64,000 nucleotides of DNA from Girardinichthys multiradiatus (taxonomy: Eukaryota > Chordata > Actinopteri > Cyprinodontiformes > Goodeidae). Below are positions 45,739 through 62,560 of this stretch, in pieces. The position numbers were made by a program, and so were the translations under genes. The notes beneath the pieces are model-generated. The model worked only from the letters and a program-made list of their open reading frames with translations, had not been told where the DNA came from and made no database searches. Positions within the stretch are counted from its first letter, which is position 1; each line of letters opens with the position of its first letter. The stretch spans positions 19,877,119 through 19,941,118 of the forward strand of contig NC_061808.1 in NCBI RefSeq assembly GCF_021462225.1, written 5' to 3'.

Positions 45739-46947
45739 TCATAACACATGTACTCGTACTCGTACTCGTCGTCTTCCGCTTATCCGGGACCGGGTCGCGG
45801 GGGCAGCAGACTCAACAAAGACGCCCAGACGTCCCTCTCTCCAGACACCTCCTCCAGTTCCTCCAGGGGGAGCCCAAAGCGTTCCCAGGCCAGCCGAGAG
45901 ACAGTCCCTCCAGCGTGTCCTGGGCCTCCTCCCGGTGGGACGTGCCTGGAACACCTCCCAAGGAAGGTGTCCAGGAGGCATCCGGTATAGATGCCCGAGC
46001 CACCTCAACTGGCTCCTCTCGATGTGGAGGAGCAGCGGCTCTACTCCGAGCTCCTCCCGGATGGCCGAGCTCCTCACCCTATCTCTAAGGGAGTGCCCGG
46101 CCACCCTACGGAGGAAGCTCATTTCAGCCGCTTGTATCCGGGATCTCGTTCTTTCGGTCATGACCCAAAGTTCATGGCCATAGGTGAGTGTAGGAACGTA
46201 GACCGACCAGTAAATTGAGAGCTTTGCTTTTCGGCTCAGCTCTCTCTTCACCACAACGGACCGGCACAGCGCCCCCATTACTGTGGCAGCCGCACCGATC
46301 CGTCTGTCGATCTCCCGCTCCATTCTTCCCTCACTCGTGAACAAGACCCCGAGATACTTAAACTCCTCCACTTGAGGCAGGAACTCCCCTCCAACCTGAA
46401 GAGGACAAGCCACCCTTTTCTGGTCGAGTACCATGGCCTCGGACTTGGAGGAGCTGATCTTCATCCCAGCCGCTTCACACTCGGCTGCGAATCGCCACAG
46501 CGCATGCTGTAGGTCTTGGCTAGAGAGGGCCAGCAGGACCACGTCATCTGCAAAAAGAAGAGACGAAATCCACTGGTCCCCAAACCCGACCCCCTCCGGC
46601 CCTTGGCTGCGTCTAGAAATCCTGTCCATAAAAGTTATGAACAGGACCGGTGACAAAGGGCAGCCATGCCGGAGTCCAACATGCACTGGGAACAGGTCCG
46701 ACTTAGTGCCGGCAATGCGGACCAAACTTCTGCTCCGCTCGTACAGGGACCGGATGGCCCCTAGTAAAGGGCCCCCGATTCCATACTCCTGGAGCACCCC
46801 CCACAGGGCATCACGAGGGACACAGTCGAATGCCTTCTCCAGGTCCACAAAACACGTGAACCGGTTGGGCAAACTCCCATGAACCCTCGAGCACACTGTA
46901 GAGGGTATAGAGCTGGTCCAGTGTTCCACGGCCGGGACGAAAACCAC
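45739..46947 (-). CDS. Rex3-like reverse transcriptase, partial frame
   Basis: 402 codons of reverse transcriptase C-terminal to the fingers: CFVDLEKAFDCVPRD, GLRHGCPLSPVLFITFMDRI, SLLFADDVVLLALS (catalytic ADD), [27 protein letters not shown] and RWLGHLYRMPPGHLPWEVF. Near WRDCLS a single-base loss shifts the frame, and the usual LAWERLG-type end is read in another frame. The N-terminal endonuclease is missing through 5' truncation, so not autonomous. Confidence 0.87.
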   Translation of the reverse strand: MVFVPAVEHWTSSIPSTVCSRVHGSLPNRFTCFVDLEKAFDCVPRDALWGVLQEYGIGGPLLGAIRSLYERSRSLVRIAGTKSDLFPVHVGLRHGCPLSPVLFITFMDRISRRSQGPEGVGFGDQWISSLLFADDVVLLALSSQDLQHALWRFAAECEAAGMKISSSKSEAMVLDQKRVACPLQVGGEFLPQVEEFKYLGVLFTSEGRMEREIDRRIGAAATVMGALCRSVVVKRELSRKAKLSIYWSVYVPTLTYGHELWVMTERTRSRIQAAEMSFLRRVAGHSLRDRVRSSAIREELGVEPLLLHIERSQLRWLGHLYRMPPGHLPWEVFQARPTGRRPRTRWRDCLSAGLGTLWAPPGGTGGGVWREGRLGVFVESAAPATRSRISGRRRVRVRVHVL

Positions 46948-46980
46948 ACTGCTCCTCCTGAAGCCGAGGTTCGACTATTG
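45752..46980 (-). mobile_element. Rex3-like (RTE clade) LINE, 5'-truncated, with target-site duplication
   Basis: 1.23 kb, minus strand, flanked by the 11-bp direct repeat ATAACACATGT (45741-45751 and 46981-46991). The 3' end is a short tactcg repeat (45751-45771) followed by gtcttccgcttatccggg, the familiar Rex3 end. Sequence is GC-rich against its surroundings and little decayed, so insertion is young. It lies in the space between sh3bgrl3-like and rps12. Confidence 0.9.
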
Positions 46981-47579
46981 ATAACACATGTTCGTTTTTT
47001 TAAGTTACTTTAACACCAGAACAAGCCAATAAATCTAAAATTACAGTAAAAAATGTGAACACATTAAAAATACTATGTTAGAAATAAAAATATACATATA
47101 TTACCTTAAGTACAATTCATACTAAGTACATTTAGCCTCCTGAGAGAAGAAAGGCTCTGCTAGTCTCTGTATTAGTGATGTGTTGCTCCTGAACGAGCGA
47201 ACTCATCAAGCCCACTCAATAATGGGAGCTGGCTCACATTTGATAGCTTTCTCTTTTCTCATGATGCATCACGGTGTAGGATGACCTGATGTGTGTGGGT
47301 GCCCTCAAGAATCCATAGGTTCAAAGTCAGTTTTGGCTACCATGAGACATTTTGCAGCAGCCATGTTTTGTAACAGCTTCGACAGCCCTTGATTTAAAGA
47401 AATGTTTCTTTTTTAATATCCCTCTCCCTTTGTTTTTTTTCTCTTTGTTTTGGTCATTTTGTGCCAAAAAAAAACAAAACCCTGCCAAGAGAGATTTCAA
47501 ACCAGCTGCCCATTTCTTTCCTGGCTTTGATGACTAATATAGTAGTAGTAGTTGTAGTAGTATAGATTTCAGAAGACAA

Positions 47580-47930
47580 TTTGTCAGACAATCAGTCATT
47601 TCTTACCGCTTATTCCATAGTGGATCGCAGGGGAGCTGGTGCCTATCTCCAGCAGTCTATGGGCGGGAGGCGGAGTACACCCTGGACAGGTCGCCAGTCC
47701 ATCGCAGGGCAACACACAAACAAACAACCATGCACACACTCATTCATACACCTAAGGGCAATTTAGAGGGACCAATTAACCTAACAGGCATGTCTTTGGA
47801 CTGTGGGAGGAAGCCTGAGTACCCGGTGAGAACCCAGCATGCATGGGAAGAACATGCAAACTTCATGCAGAAAGACCCCCTGCTGGAAATTGAACCCAGG
47901 ACCTTCTTGCTGCAAGGCAAGACAATTTGA
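47580..47930 (+). repeat. high-copy teleost interspersed repeat
   Basis: Contains the familiar words gtacaccctggacaggtcgc, ggcaatttagagggaccaat, ggactgtgggaggaagcctg and gaacatgcaaacttcatgca, present widely in fish genomes. Class not assigned; no coding frame. Confidence 0.7.
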
Positions 47931-48040
47931 AATTAAATTAAAATTTATTTTAGATTTGAACATTTTTATGACTATCTAGAAACCTAATTCATAGGGAGCA
48001 TAATAGCTAAATTGCAATAAATTGTGGTCAATACTTTTGG

Positions 48041-48930
48041 AATATTCAATCAAAAAAAAATAATCTCAATCAAAAAATATTAAGTTGTGATCAAAACTTT
48101 CAGAGTTGTAACGATTTTTATTTTATTTTAATGGAATATTTTATTTTGGGGAGAAAACAAATTGTTTGATAAACCTTTTTTTGATTAAAATTACTAATTT
48201 TTTCTTACGAAGAGAAAAAAGTTATTTGCAAAACAAACTTTTTTTTGTTTTGACGCTCTCTGTTTTTGGTTGAACTCAAAGAATTTTGAGTTCTGGGAAC
48301 ATGAACATCCTGGGCGGGGCGATGTAAGACGTTTCCCTATTGGTTAGCGCTGACTAAAGCCGCAGACTCTGATCCCCTCCATCTCTGAACTTCTGCTCCA
48401 ACTGCAGGGCTTGCAGCGTCGCTTCAGTGAGGAGACATCAACTGTACAGAAGAAAACTGCGGTTAAGTGAGCCGACAGTCAGAAAAACGCGGTCACGCCA
48501 GCCGACACCAGCTCTCTCATAAAGATTAGCGTCGCGCATACAAGGTGCATTACGGTAATGGAGCAGAAAGGACGCCGATCCAGGCAACTGTTGAGAAAAT
48601 AAGAGGAAAACAGAAAAGTAACCTACAGAACATTTATATTAATTACATTTTTTCAACTTTCACATTCATGTTTTATGTAAAAGAATAAATATTTTACTGC
48701 AAAGTTTTGGAGAAGTATCTTCATTTTTTCTCTTCGTGAAAAAAAATGAGTAATTTTAATCAAAAAAAAGTTTTATCAAACAATTTTTTTTCTCCCCAAA
48801 ATAAAATATTCAATAAAAAAAAAAAAAATCGTTACAACTCTGAAAGTCGTGATCACAACTTAATATTTTTTGATTGAGATTAGTTTTTTTTTTATTGAGA
48901 TTAGTTTTTTGTTTGATTGAATAATATTGA
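48041..48930. mobile_element. non-autonomous element with long terminal inverted repeats (MITE-like)
   Basis: The left arm 48042-48217 and right arm 48727-48927 are inverted copies of about 180 bp, nearly identical (shared words: atcaaaaaatattaagttgt, gactttcagagttgtaacga, ttttattttggggagaaaa). The central 500 bp is more GC-rich and has no coding frame. Superfamily not determined. It ends about 300 bp before the rps12 promoter. Confidence 0.82.
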
Positions 48931-49199
48931 GACAAATTAAATTGCTTAGGTATTTGAATAAATATCAAACACGGTAAAATTAAATTATTCAAAAGTTTTG
49001 TAATATTACTTTGATGTGTTGTTTTTATTCAACATATACGTATACGGATTAATACCCATCAAATCTCAAAATCTGTTGCTTTTTGTCTAGTGGTTGAGCG
49101 AAGAGAGAACAGAGTGATTAACTGAGTTTTGATCAGTGTGGCAGAAGAAGAAAGTCGTTCAATGGTGGCTTGTTGAGCCAGATGATGCGGATCAAAAAA

Positions 49200-49300
49200 T
49201 AGAATCGGAAGTCCCGCCCCGGTATTAAACCAATGTCGCAGCTTTATGACGTCCTCTTTACCCACTGCCCAGGAGGAGGAAAGGGTGCGTTTTCCTAACT
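49200..49300 (+). promoter_or_regulatory. rps12: rps12 core promoter and possible 5'-TOP start
   Basis: A cluster of promoter-type sites lies 150-250 bp before the start codon: a GC box (ccgcccc, near 49214), a CCAAT motif (near 49229), a CRE-like tgacgtc (near 49247) and directly after it a pyrimidine run ctcttt (49254-49259) suited to the terminal oligopyrimidine start of ribosomal protein mRNAs. Exon 1 would be non-coding, as in mammals; its donor was not fixed. Confidence 0.45.
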
Positions 49301-49441
49301 GCCGACACAATCTGCACGAATAATCCAGCATCCTACATTTTTATTTCACCACACTTAGTCGTTTGTGATTGATAATAACTCTGCAATTTTCTCTCTACTA
49401 TATTGCAGAACTTTAAGTTCACCATCCATCGCAAATCTACA

Positions 49442-55702
<6,261 letters not shown>

Positions 55703-55950
55703 GATGTTAATAAATTGTGGAAAAGAACTTGCCTCAGGTGTTTCTTCACTTGCAAAGTGTGATCCAACTGGGGAGCTTTGAGAAATTGCATCTACATAAT
55801 AGTTTCTGTATGTTAAACATCTTATGTAGCTATAGTACATCCATTTTGGTTTGGTTCTGCCTGCTTTTAGTGACTTGTCCTAAAGTTTTGCTAAAAACAT
55901 TATCGTGGAAAGGGCATATTACTTGGATTGGTCATTTGTAATACAACATA

Positions 55951-57528
55951 CAGTGCCTTGCAAAAGTATTCGGCCCCCTTGAACTTTTCAACCTCTAGTC
56001 ACATTTCAGGCTTCAAACATAAAGATATAAAATTCTAATTTTTTGTGAAGAATCAACAAGTGGGACACAATCATGAAGTGGAATGAAATTTATTGGATGT
56101 GTCAAACTAGTTTAACAAATAAAAAACTGAAAAGTGGGGCGTACAATATTATTCGGCCCCCTTGTGTTAATACTTTGTAGCTCCACCCTTTGCTGCAATT
56201 ACAGCTGCAAGTCTCTTGGGGTTTGTCTCTATCAGTTTTTCACATCGAGACTGAAATTCTTGTCCATTCTTCCTTGTAAAACAGCTGGAGCTCAGTGAGG
56301 TTGGATGGAGAGCGTTCGTGAACAGCAGTCTTCAGCTCTTTCCACAGATTCTTGATTGAATTCAGGTTTGGACTTTGACTTGGCCATTCCAACACCTGGA
56401 TACATCTATTTGTGAACCCTTCATTGTAGATTTGGCTTTTTTTGGATCATTGTCTTGGAAGATAAATCTCCATCCCAGTCTCAGGTCTCTTGCAGACTCC
56501 AACAAGTTTTCTTCCAGAATGGTCTTGTATTTGACCCCATCCATCTTCCCATCAATTTTGACCATCTTCCCTGTCCCTGCTGACGAAAAGCAGGCCCAAA
56601 CCATGATGCTGCCACCACCATGTTTGACCGTGGGGTTGGTGTGTTCAGGGTGATGAGCTATGTTGCTTTTATGCCAAACATATCGTTTTGCATTGTGGCC
56701 AAACAGTTGGATTTTGGTTTCATCTGACCAGAGCACCTTCTTCCACATGTTTGGTGTGTCTCCCAGGTGGCTTGTGGCAAACTTTAAACGAGACTTTTTA
56801 TGGATATCTTTAAGAAATGGCTTTCTTCTTTCCACTCTTCCATAAAGGCCAGATTTGTGCAGTGTACGACTGATTGTTGTCCTATAGACAGACTCTCCCA
56901 CCTCAGCTGTAGATCTCTGCAGTTCATCCAGAGTGATCATGGGCCTCTTGGCTGCATCTCTGATCAGTCTTCTCCTTGTTCGAGATGAAAGTTTAGAGGG
57001 ACGGCCGGTTCTTGGTAGATGTGCAGTGGTCTGATACTCCTTCCATTTCAATATGATTGCTTGCACAGTGCTCCTTGGGATGTTTAAAGCTTGGGAAATC
57101 TTTTTGTATCCAAATCCGGCTTTAAACTTCTCCACAACAGTATCTCGGACCTGCCTGGTGTGTTCCTTGGTCTTCATGATGCTCTCTGCGCTTTGAACAG
57201 AACCCTGAGACTATCGCAGAGCAGGTGCATTTATACGGAGACTTGATTACACACAGGTGGATTCTATTCATCATCATCAGTCATTTGGGACAACATTTGA
57301 TCATTCAGAGATCCTCACTGAACTTCTGGAGTGAGTTTGCTGCACTGAAAGTAAAGGGGCCAAATAATATTGCACGCCCCACTTTTCAGTTTTTTATTTT
57401 AAATTTCATTCCACTTCACGATTGTCCCACTTGTTGATTGTTCACAAAAAATTAGAATTTTATATCTTTGCTTGAAGCCTGAAATGTGGCAAGAGGTTGA
57501 CCAGTTCAAGTACTTTCGCAAGGCACTG
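55951..57528 (-). mobile_element. Tc1-like element between rps12 and eya4
   Basis: TA at 55949-55950 and 57529-57530; ends cagtgccttgcaaaagtatt and the inverted ctttcgcaaggcactg. It lies 250 bp past the rps12 stop and about 130 bp below the eya4 3' end, separating two convergent genes. A (TATG)/(TA) tract follows directly. Confidence 0.93.
56362..57177 (-). pseudogene. Tc1-like transposase, frameshifted before the last catalytic residue
   Basis: 271 codons from [20 protein letters not shown]. Intact paired-type region with GRPSKLS hinge, Asp in VLWSDETKI, PTVKHGGGSIMVW and FIFQDNDPKKAKSTM. Around FQDNDPK one Gln and the HT residues are missing and the frame then drifts (DVSRCWNGQVKVQT), losing the [11 protein letters not shown] block, which is still readable in another frame near 56350-56400. 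Confidence 0.88.
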
Positions 57529-57540
57529 TATGTATGTATG

Positions 57541-57574
<34 letters not shown>

Positions 57575-57577
57575 TAG
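57529..57577. repeat. (TATG)/(TA)n microsatellite beside a Tc1 element
   Basis: Follows the right end of the Tc1 at 57528 without spacing; mixed TATG and TA units. Confidence 0.93.
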
Positions 57578-57659
57578 GTGCTTATGGAAGGAAAGAGGCG
57601 TTCAGATACGCAGCTTGACAGATTTTAAAAAAAGAAGCCAGAGATAAAGATCAAATCCT

Positions 57660-58227
57660 TACAATTTATTTCTGACAAAACCCAAAACATCCACTGTCCT
57701 TGAAATAATTTACAGACGTTTTTACCACAGATTGCATTTTATTGCAAGTTTATCGCACAAAGAAAACCTTAGAAAAACATGTCCCCCAGTATACATTATG
57801 GACTCTACAAAGATTCCTTCAGATTAATATTTTGGGGGGGGGGACTGTACATTCAGGTGAGACGTCTTCTCTTCGTCCTGTGTGCTGATCAGATGAATCT
57901 TTAACAGAAACATCCCGGAAAGTCTTCATCCTTGGGTTCCAAGTTAAGCTGCATGAACAGAACTTTTATATATATATAGATTTATAAAGATCCAGAGCAG
58001 GAGGGCTTAACAGGGGTTTTTGAGTTCTTTTTAGTTAATCCTAACCCCACTGACCTCTTACCACCTTCAATTTAAGACTGTTAGAGTTCATCAATCCAGA
58101 TGCTCAGAAAGACAGGAGAAAAACATCAAACCATTGCAGTCTAATGTGTTTTTTTTTAAATAGTTGTACAAAAGAGGGCTTCTTGTTTCCATCGTCAACA
58201 TTGCATGAGTCCATATTGCTGTGGTAG
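57660..58227 (-). other. eya4: eya4 3' UTR
   Basis: Minus-strand sequence after the stop; AATAAA signals on the minus strand lie at 57665-57670 and near 57738. Includes a run of about ten C (G on plus, 57834-57843) and a short TA repeat. The end is inferred. Confidence 0.5.
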
Positions 58228-58308
58228 TTACAGGTATTCGAACTCCAGTGCTTGGTGTAATGCCAGCAGGTCAGAGTGACTTGATATCCTCCAGAAAGGC
58301 ATGTTGTG
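58228..58308 (-). CDS. eya4: eya4 terminal exon
   Basis: 26 codons plus TAA, acceptor cttcacag at 58309-58316 on the complement. [10 protein letters not shown] and [12 protein letters not shown] are the invariant Eya C terminus. Confidence 0.94.
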   Translation of the reverse strand, partial: HNMPFWRISSHSDLLALHQALEFEYL

Positions 58309-60862
58309 CTGTGAAGCAGACACACAAGGTTAAAACCAGAAGCTGTTGGCTTTGTGCTCACCACCACCACCGCAATTCATGCAAGCTACACTACAGTAGC
58401 TTGGGACTGGTTACTATGCAATAGCACCACAAACGCAACCCATGCAGTACTAACATTAGTGGGAAATGTGCTTGTCACCTTGTGCTGTGGGAGTTTCTTG
58501 ATTCTAGTTTTGACAGCTAAATTTTACATATGGGATAATTTAAGTATCAAATAGGTAAGTCAAAACATAACTTCATTCTGAATTTATTTTATATTTCCTA
58601 TGCTGCAGTCTGTGAAATTCAAATTTATATGGCTCTGCAAACTGACCCTGAAATCTCATTGGTTAATCTGCACAGCAATGCAACTTCAGACAAATCAGGT
58701 CTACAGCAGTTTTAGCCACGCTCACTGCTTTTAATGGATAATACTGGGAAAATGAAGTGAATTCATGATGTGCTGCTTCAAAGGACAAAAATTCAGAAAT
58801 AATTGCTATGCTTTTAACGGTGCATATACATGTTCATTATGACATTATGGAAAATAATGAACTTTATCACAATATGCTAATATTTTGAGAAGGACCTGTA
58901 CATGTTCATTATGACAAGTATTTGATAAAAATTCAATGAAATGTATAAGTATTTAAACATTTATTGTATGAATTTTTCTTAAATTCTCACACCCTGTTTA
59001 TACAATGATTCAAGTATTGAATTGTCACCTTCCCTAAAGAGATAGCTGATAACATCATGCTACTGTTCTAAAGTATATAATGCCAAAAAATGCAACCCTA
59101 AAGGTCCTTTAAAAAAAAAAAAAAAAATGCTACGCAAGCATGTCAATTATTTTTCTCTATTTTAACACTAGTACTATATGAAACCAAATCTTTCCTGCAC
59201 AGAACTTAAGCTAAGTCCAAAGCTGGACTGAATAAGACACATTGTCGCCTCAAAGTAACAGAGTTTAGTGTGTTCACAGTATTTCTTTTTAAAGAATTGT
59301 TTGGAAACATGTTAACTTGGCATCTTTTAAATGCAATTTTATGTTCAAAACAGAACCGTGGTACATGCATGTCTTTTTATTCTAACTCTCAAAAAAGAAA
59401 GTGACAAGAAAATATCCCTTTTTTTTCACACAAATTACAGCTCCAAGTATCACAAATAAAACCTGAAGCTGGAAAGGATTTATATTCTGAAATAAATCAT
59501 GTCTTCTTGTACTCCAACTAGAGTAGAGCACTACTAGTTTCCCTTTTGTACTAAACTATAGGAGAAGTAAAAAAAAAACAAAAAGCATGACATCACTGGC
59601 TCAAAAGCAGTATAATGGCTCTATACAAATGTGTTCAAAGCTTGGTCACTGTGTACACTTGGGCAGGCTGTCACTTAAATTCTGACCAGAAACATATGTT
59701 CCAAATGTTAATTTAAAAATACACTTTGTGGTGATACAAGCATTTGGTACCAGGCATGGGCCAGTATTAAGATTCTGACGGTGTGACCTTGGTTAAAATA
59801 CCACAGTTTTCATCATGTTAATGTACACACAAAACATAAATGTTATAAATGCTTTTATTTAAAAAAAGCACAATTTATTTCTATGGCTGCAGTTAAAATA
59901 TTGTTCCCAATCTTTAACATTTATAGTTTTGGTTTTGAATCATATTAGACTTAAGTAATGATGTAGAATAAACAACGTCTTAATGTAGTTGTAGTTTTCA
60001 AGAGCAAATTGTCCAGATAAGGATCCCTTTTGTCTGCTTGGGTAACTAGCCTGCAGTAGGCTGCTTTACACACATACTGCTCATAGCCTTCCAACTGTAG
60101 TTTTAAAATGCAATTACTTTAACATGACTGACATTTAGTTTCCATACTATGACAGTCAGCATTTTGCACAACAGGAAATATTTTCACACAGGAAAATTTG
60201 TCTATCCAATACAGAAAAGGTGCATTTCTTTCATTTAGCCAGCTGTCTGGCGCTGCTATTCTTGGTGTGGTGCAATGCTGTGTTACTCTATGCTTTATAC
60301 ATCAAGAGAAAACGATTACCGACCCATGCCTATTTATTACATGAGAGTGCCAAAGCATACTCAATTATCCAAGCTTTGTTCTTCAATTTTCACTCTAACA
60401 GTTGCAGTGAAGTAATCCCAGCACACTGTAAAACAAAGAAGCCAGTCGACCAGAGAAAGTCAAAGACCAACACAAAAAACTGCTGCAGCAAAGAAAGGCA
60501 GGTTTTGTCCAATCAGAGATCACGCTGTGCAGAGTTGGCGGATTGGAGGGATGTCACAGTAAGGCTGGGGTTCCATTACCTTTTTGGCCGCCTGTTCCTC
60601 TTCCACACCGTCCCCAATTACAACATACACTACTTTCCTGCCAAACCTTTGCATTATGCGCTCAAAGCAACTCTCTTTTCCTGCAAAAAACAAATGAACA
60701 AGGGGGAAGGAAGGAGGGTAACATGGTCAGAGGGGTCAAAGTTCAGAAGCTGTTTGTTTACCTGGCTGGCGGCATGCTCTTCATCCTTCCCATCGCCAAT
60801 CACAACATATGTAATGTTAGTGCCAAAGCGGGAGACTATACGCTCAAAACAGCTCTCTTTGC
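58228..60862 (-). CDS. eya4: Eyes absent homologue 4, C-terminal exons only (partial; gene continues past window end)
   Basis: Three minus-strand exons of the Eya domain are seen: 60762-60862, 60580-60680 and the terminal 58228-58308. Each of the first two encodes GKESCFERI ... YVVIGDG ... (first Gly split across the splice), and the last [18 protein letters not shown] ... EFEYL before TAA. Eya proteins are transcriptional co-activators for Six factors and HAD-type Tyr phosphatases; the GDGxxEE segment supplies a metal-binding Asp of the active site. The [13 protein letters not shown] variant identifies EYA4. The remainder of the gene, about 570 residues in mammals, is outside the window. No exon for the preceding YSATKIG part is visible up to 64000. 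Confidence 0.93.
58827..58917 (+). mobile_element. solo terminal fragment of the DD34E Tc1 family, flanked by direct repeats
   Basis: About 60 bp (gacattatggaaaataatga through gagaaggacctg, 58841-58899) are the terminal repeat of the family at 18499 and 52035. The flanks tacatgttcattatgaca at 58827-58844 and 58899-58916 are the same 17-18 bases. In the eya4 intron. Confidence 0.75.
58918..60579 (-). other. eya4 intron between alternative and terminal exons
   Basis: No exon, RNA or clear transposon besides the solo end at 58827-58917. The 231-codon plus-strand frame at 60220-60915 is antisense to the two eya4 exons. Confidence 0.5.
60580..60680 (-). CDS. eya4: eya4 alternative exon B (FGRKV type)
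   Basis: 101 nt, acceptor tttgcag, donor gtaatgg. Encodes [33 protein letters not shown], the form shared with other Eya paralogues. Lies only 81 nt downstream of exon A. Using both or neither shifts the frame into the terminal exon, so one must be chosen. Confidence 0.92.
60762..60862 (-). CDS. eya4: eya4 alternative exon A (FGTNI type)
   Basis: 101 nt, acceptor ctccag, donor gtaaac on the minus strand. Encodes [33 protein letters not shown]. 5' member of a tandem pair of equal-length exons; keeps the catalytic GDG. Confidence 0.92.
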
Positions 60863-61269
60863 CTGGAGACAAACAGATGGCTTTCACAGCTTTTCATTTG
60901 TTTAAGTGGGTGTAAAACAAAGGAAGGATGCATCAAGATATAAAGATTAAAGAAATGTTTCTTCTTTTTTACACAAAGGTGTGGTGCCATTTTTAATTAA
61001 TTGGCAGAATATGAAATTTAAACACCGATGACACTGGCACTGAATTTTATCAGATTTTACCATGATTCTGTGACACCACTTAAGCATTGAATCAAGGTTG
61101 TTAAGTCATTGGTAACCCAAAAGTAATACTAATTGAGCCTGTACTCACCTGAGCTCGAATTTATACCTTCATTAACTAAATAAACATTGAGAGTGAAAAT
61201 GTCTCCTTCTTTGCACAGCTTTTCTTTTTCAGTCTTATTGTTAAAGTATCTCTACTTTAACAATACTTT

Positions 61270-62560
61270 CTTTTTTTTTTTTTTTTCCTGCTCTCGGTGG
61301 AGGTGGATGCTTTTTCTCTGTCTCCGCACCCCTCCCATATCTGCCCTGCTTCAGCTCTGTGTCTTGTCTTTTTTTTTGGAGCCTCTTTTTGCACATCTTC
61401 CAAATTCTTCCAAAATATTGATTTGGTCAGCTGGTCTCTCAATGCAATTGATCAAATTTTTCTCGACGAGAAGACAGGGGTCGGGAGAGCCCACTTGCCC
61501 GGACGGGACATTGTTTTCCTCCAGATACACGATGGACTCCTGGCAGAAGTGGAGGATTGTGTGTCTGTCGATAATGTCAGTCGAGGATGTGGAAGATGTG
61601 TATATAATTGGATGTTTGATATCAGGATTTCTGCTTTTTGGAGTCAGCGGTTACCTGGCATATCGGGAATTTAGGAGAATGTCAGCAGCTGTTCTGGCCA
61701 TTGTGAGGCTGCCTGGCATGTATGATGGGATCTTCAGAGCGATCAGCACTCAGACTGAGATGTTACGTGAGCTGAATCGCAGACTGGATGTGATCCTTAT
61801 ACAGGATCGCAGGCAGGTTGCGGTTCCTGGACTCAGGGTTGAAATGGGATAAATCTTGGAGAAAGCTGTTCGCTTGGATCTGGCAGAAAGACCAGGAATT
61901 TGGCTGTTTGGATTCGCCTTTGAGAAGCACCAGTGAGACTCTCAAGGCTGACGGAAAATTAAGAGTCAGCCTAACCCAAATAATTATTGTTTTTCTGAAT
62001 CTGGCTCCCCTGCACGGCCTTGATGGCCGGCAATCTTCAACTTCTCCTGGATGTTATGTAAACATGACGCTCTGCTCCCTCTGCCCCCTCCCTTCCCTGA
62101 GGATATCTGTGGACCTGCTCAGAACTTTGTGGCCGGTTGATGTACATTCAAACGAACCATCAAGGACAATGGCCTCTGTGACAGTGCTTCATGGACTTAC
62201 TTGCACACACTCACTTGCACACACGCACATGCTCAAGATAAACATTTGCACTCCTCACACCACCTTCACCGTTCCCGGCATGATGTTGTTTTGTAAATTT
62301 GTTGCTTCTTTGTGCTGAGGTTTTTTGCAATCTCAAACTGTATCCTGCTAAGGATAAAGTGTGAAATATGATTTTTTATCCCTCTACTTACCTAATGTGG
62401 CCTCTTTTCTCATCTAGCAAGGGCAGCGCCTGTGAGTGGGCAGCAAAGCCTCGGTGACCCGTCCCCCCCTTGTCTTGTGTCATGATGTATGTTTGGATGG
62501 GTTGTACTGGAATTCTAATTTCCCCTCGGGTATCAATAAAGTATCTTTGAATTTAATTGA
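61270..62560 (+). mobile_element. retroelement-like repeat with AATAAA tail, carrying a small membrane-protein frame
   Basis: Begins after a T-run at 61270-61288 and ends with aatttcccctcgggtatcaa, taaagtatctttgaattta, the kind of tail seen on fish non-LTR and related elements. Lies inside eya4 antisense to it. No reverse transcriptase is present. Family not identified. Confidence 0.55.
61577..61852 (+). CDS. small open frame with one predicted membrane helix, inside the repeat
   Basis: From the Met at MSVEDVEDVYIIG the frame (part of a longer open stretch from 61187) encodes about 90 residues: acidic start, hydrophobic segment YIIGCLISGFLLFGVSGYLA, basic YREFRR, then an amphipathic helix (TQTEMLRELNRRLDVIL) that could form a coiled coil. 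I do not recognise the family. It could be a passenger gene of the repeat or a chance frame; coding status is unproven. Confidence 0.35.
   Translation, partial: SVEDVEDVYIIGCLISGFLLFGVSGYLAYREFRRMSAAVLAIVRLPGMYDGIFRAISTQTEMLRELNRRLDVILIQDRRQVAVPGLRVEMG

Noticed and set aside
45729..46882. Several plus-strand frames across the Rex3-like element
   Set aside because: Antisense shadows of the reverse transcriptase on the minus strand.
60220..60915. 231-codon plus-strand open frame
   Set aside because: It is antisense to the two conserved eya4 exons; their coding constraint explains the open frame.
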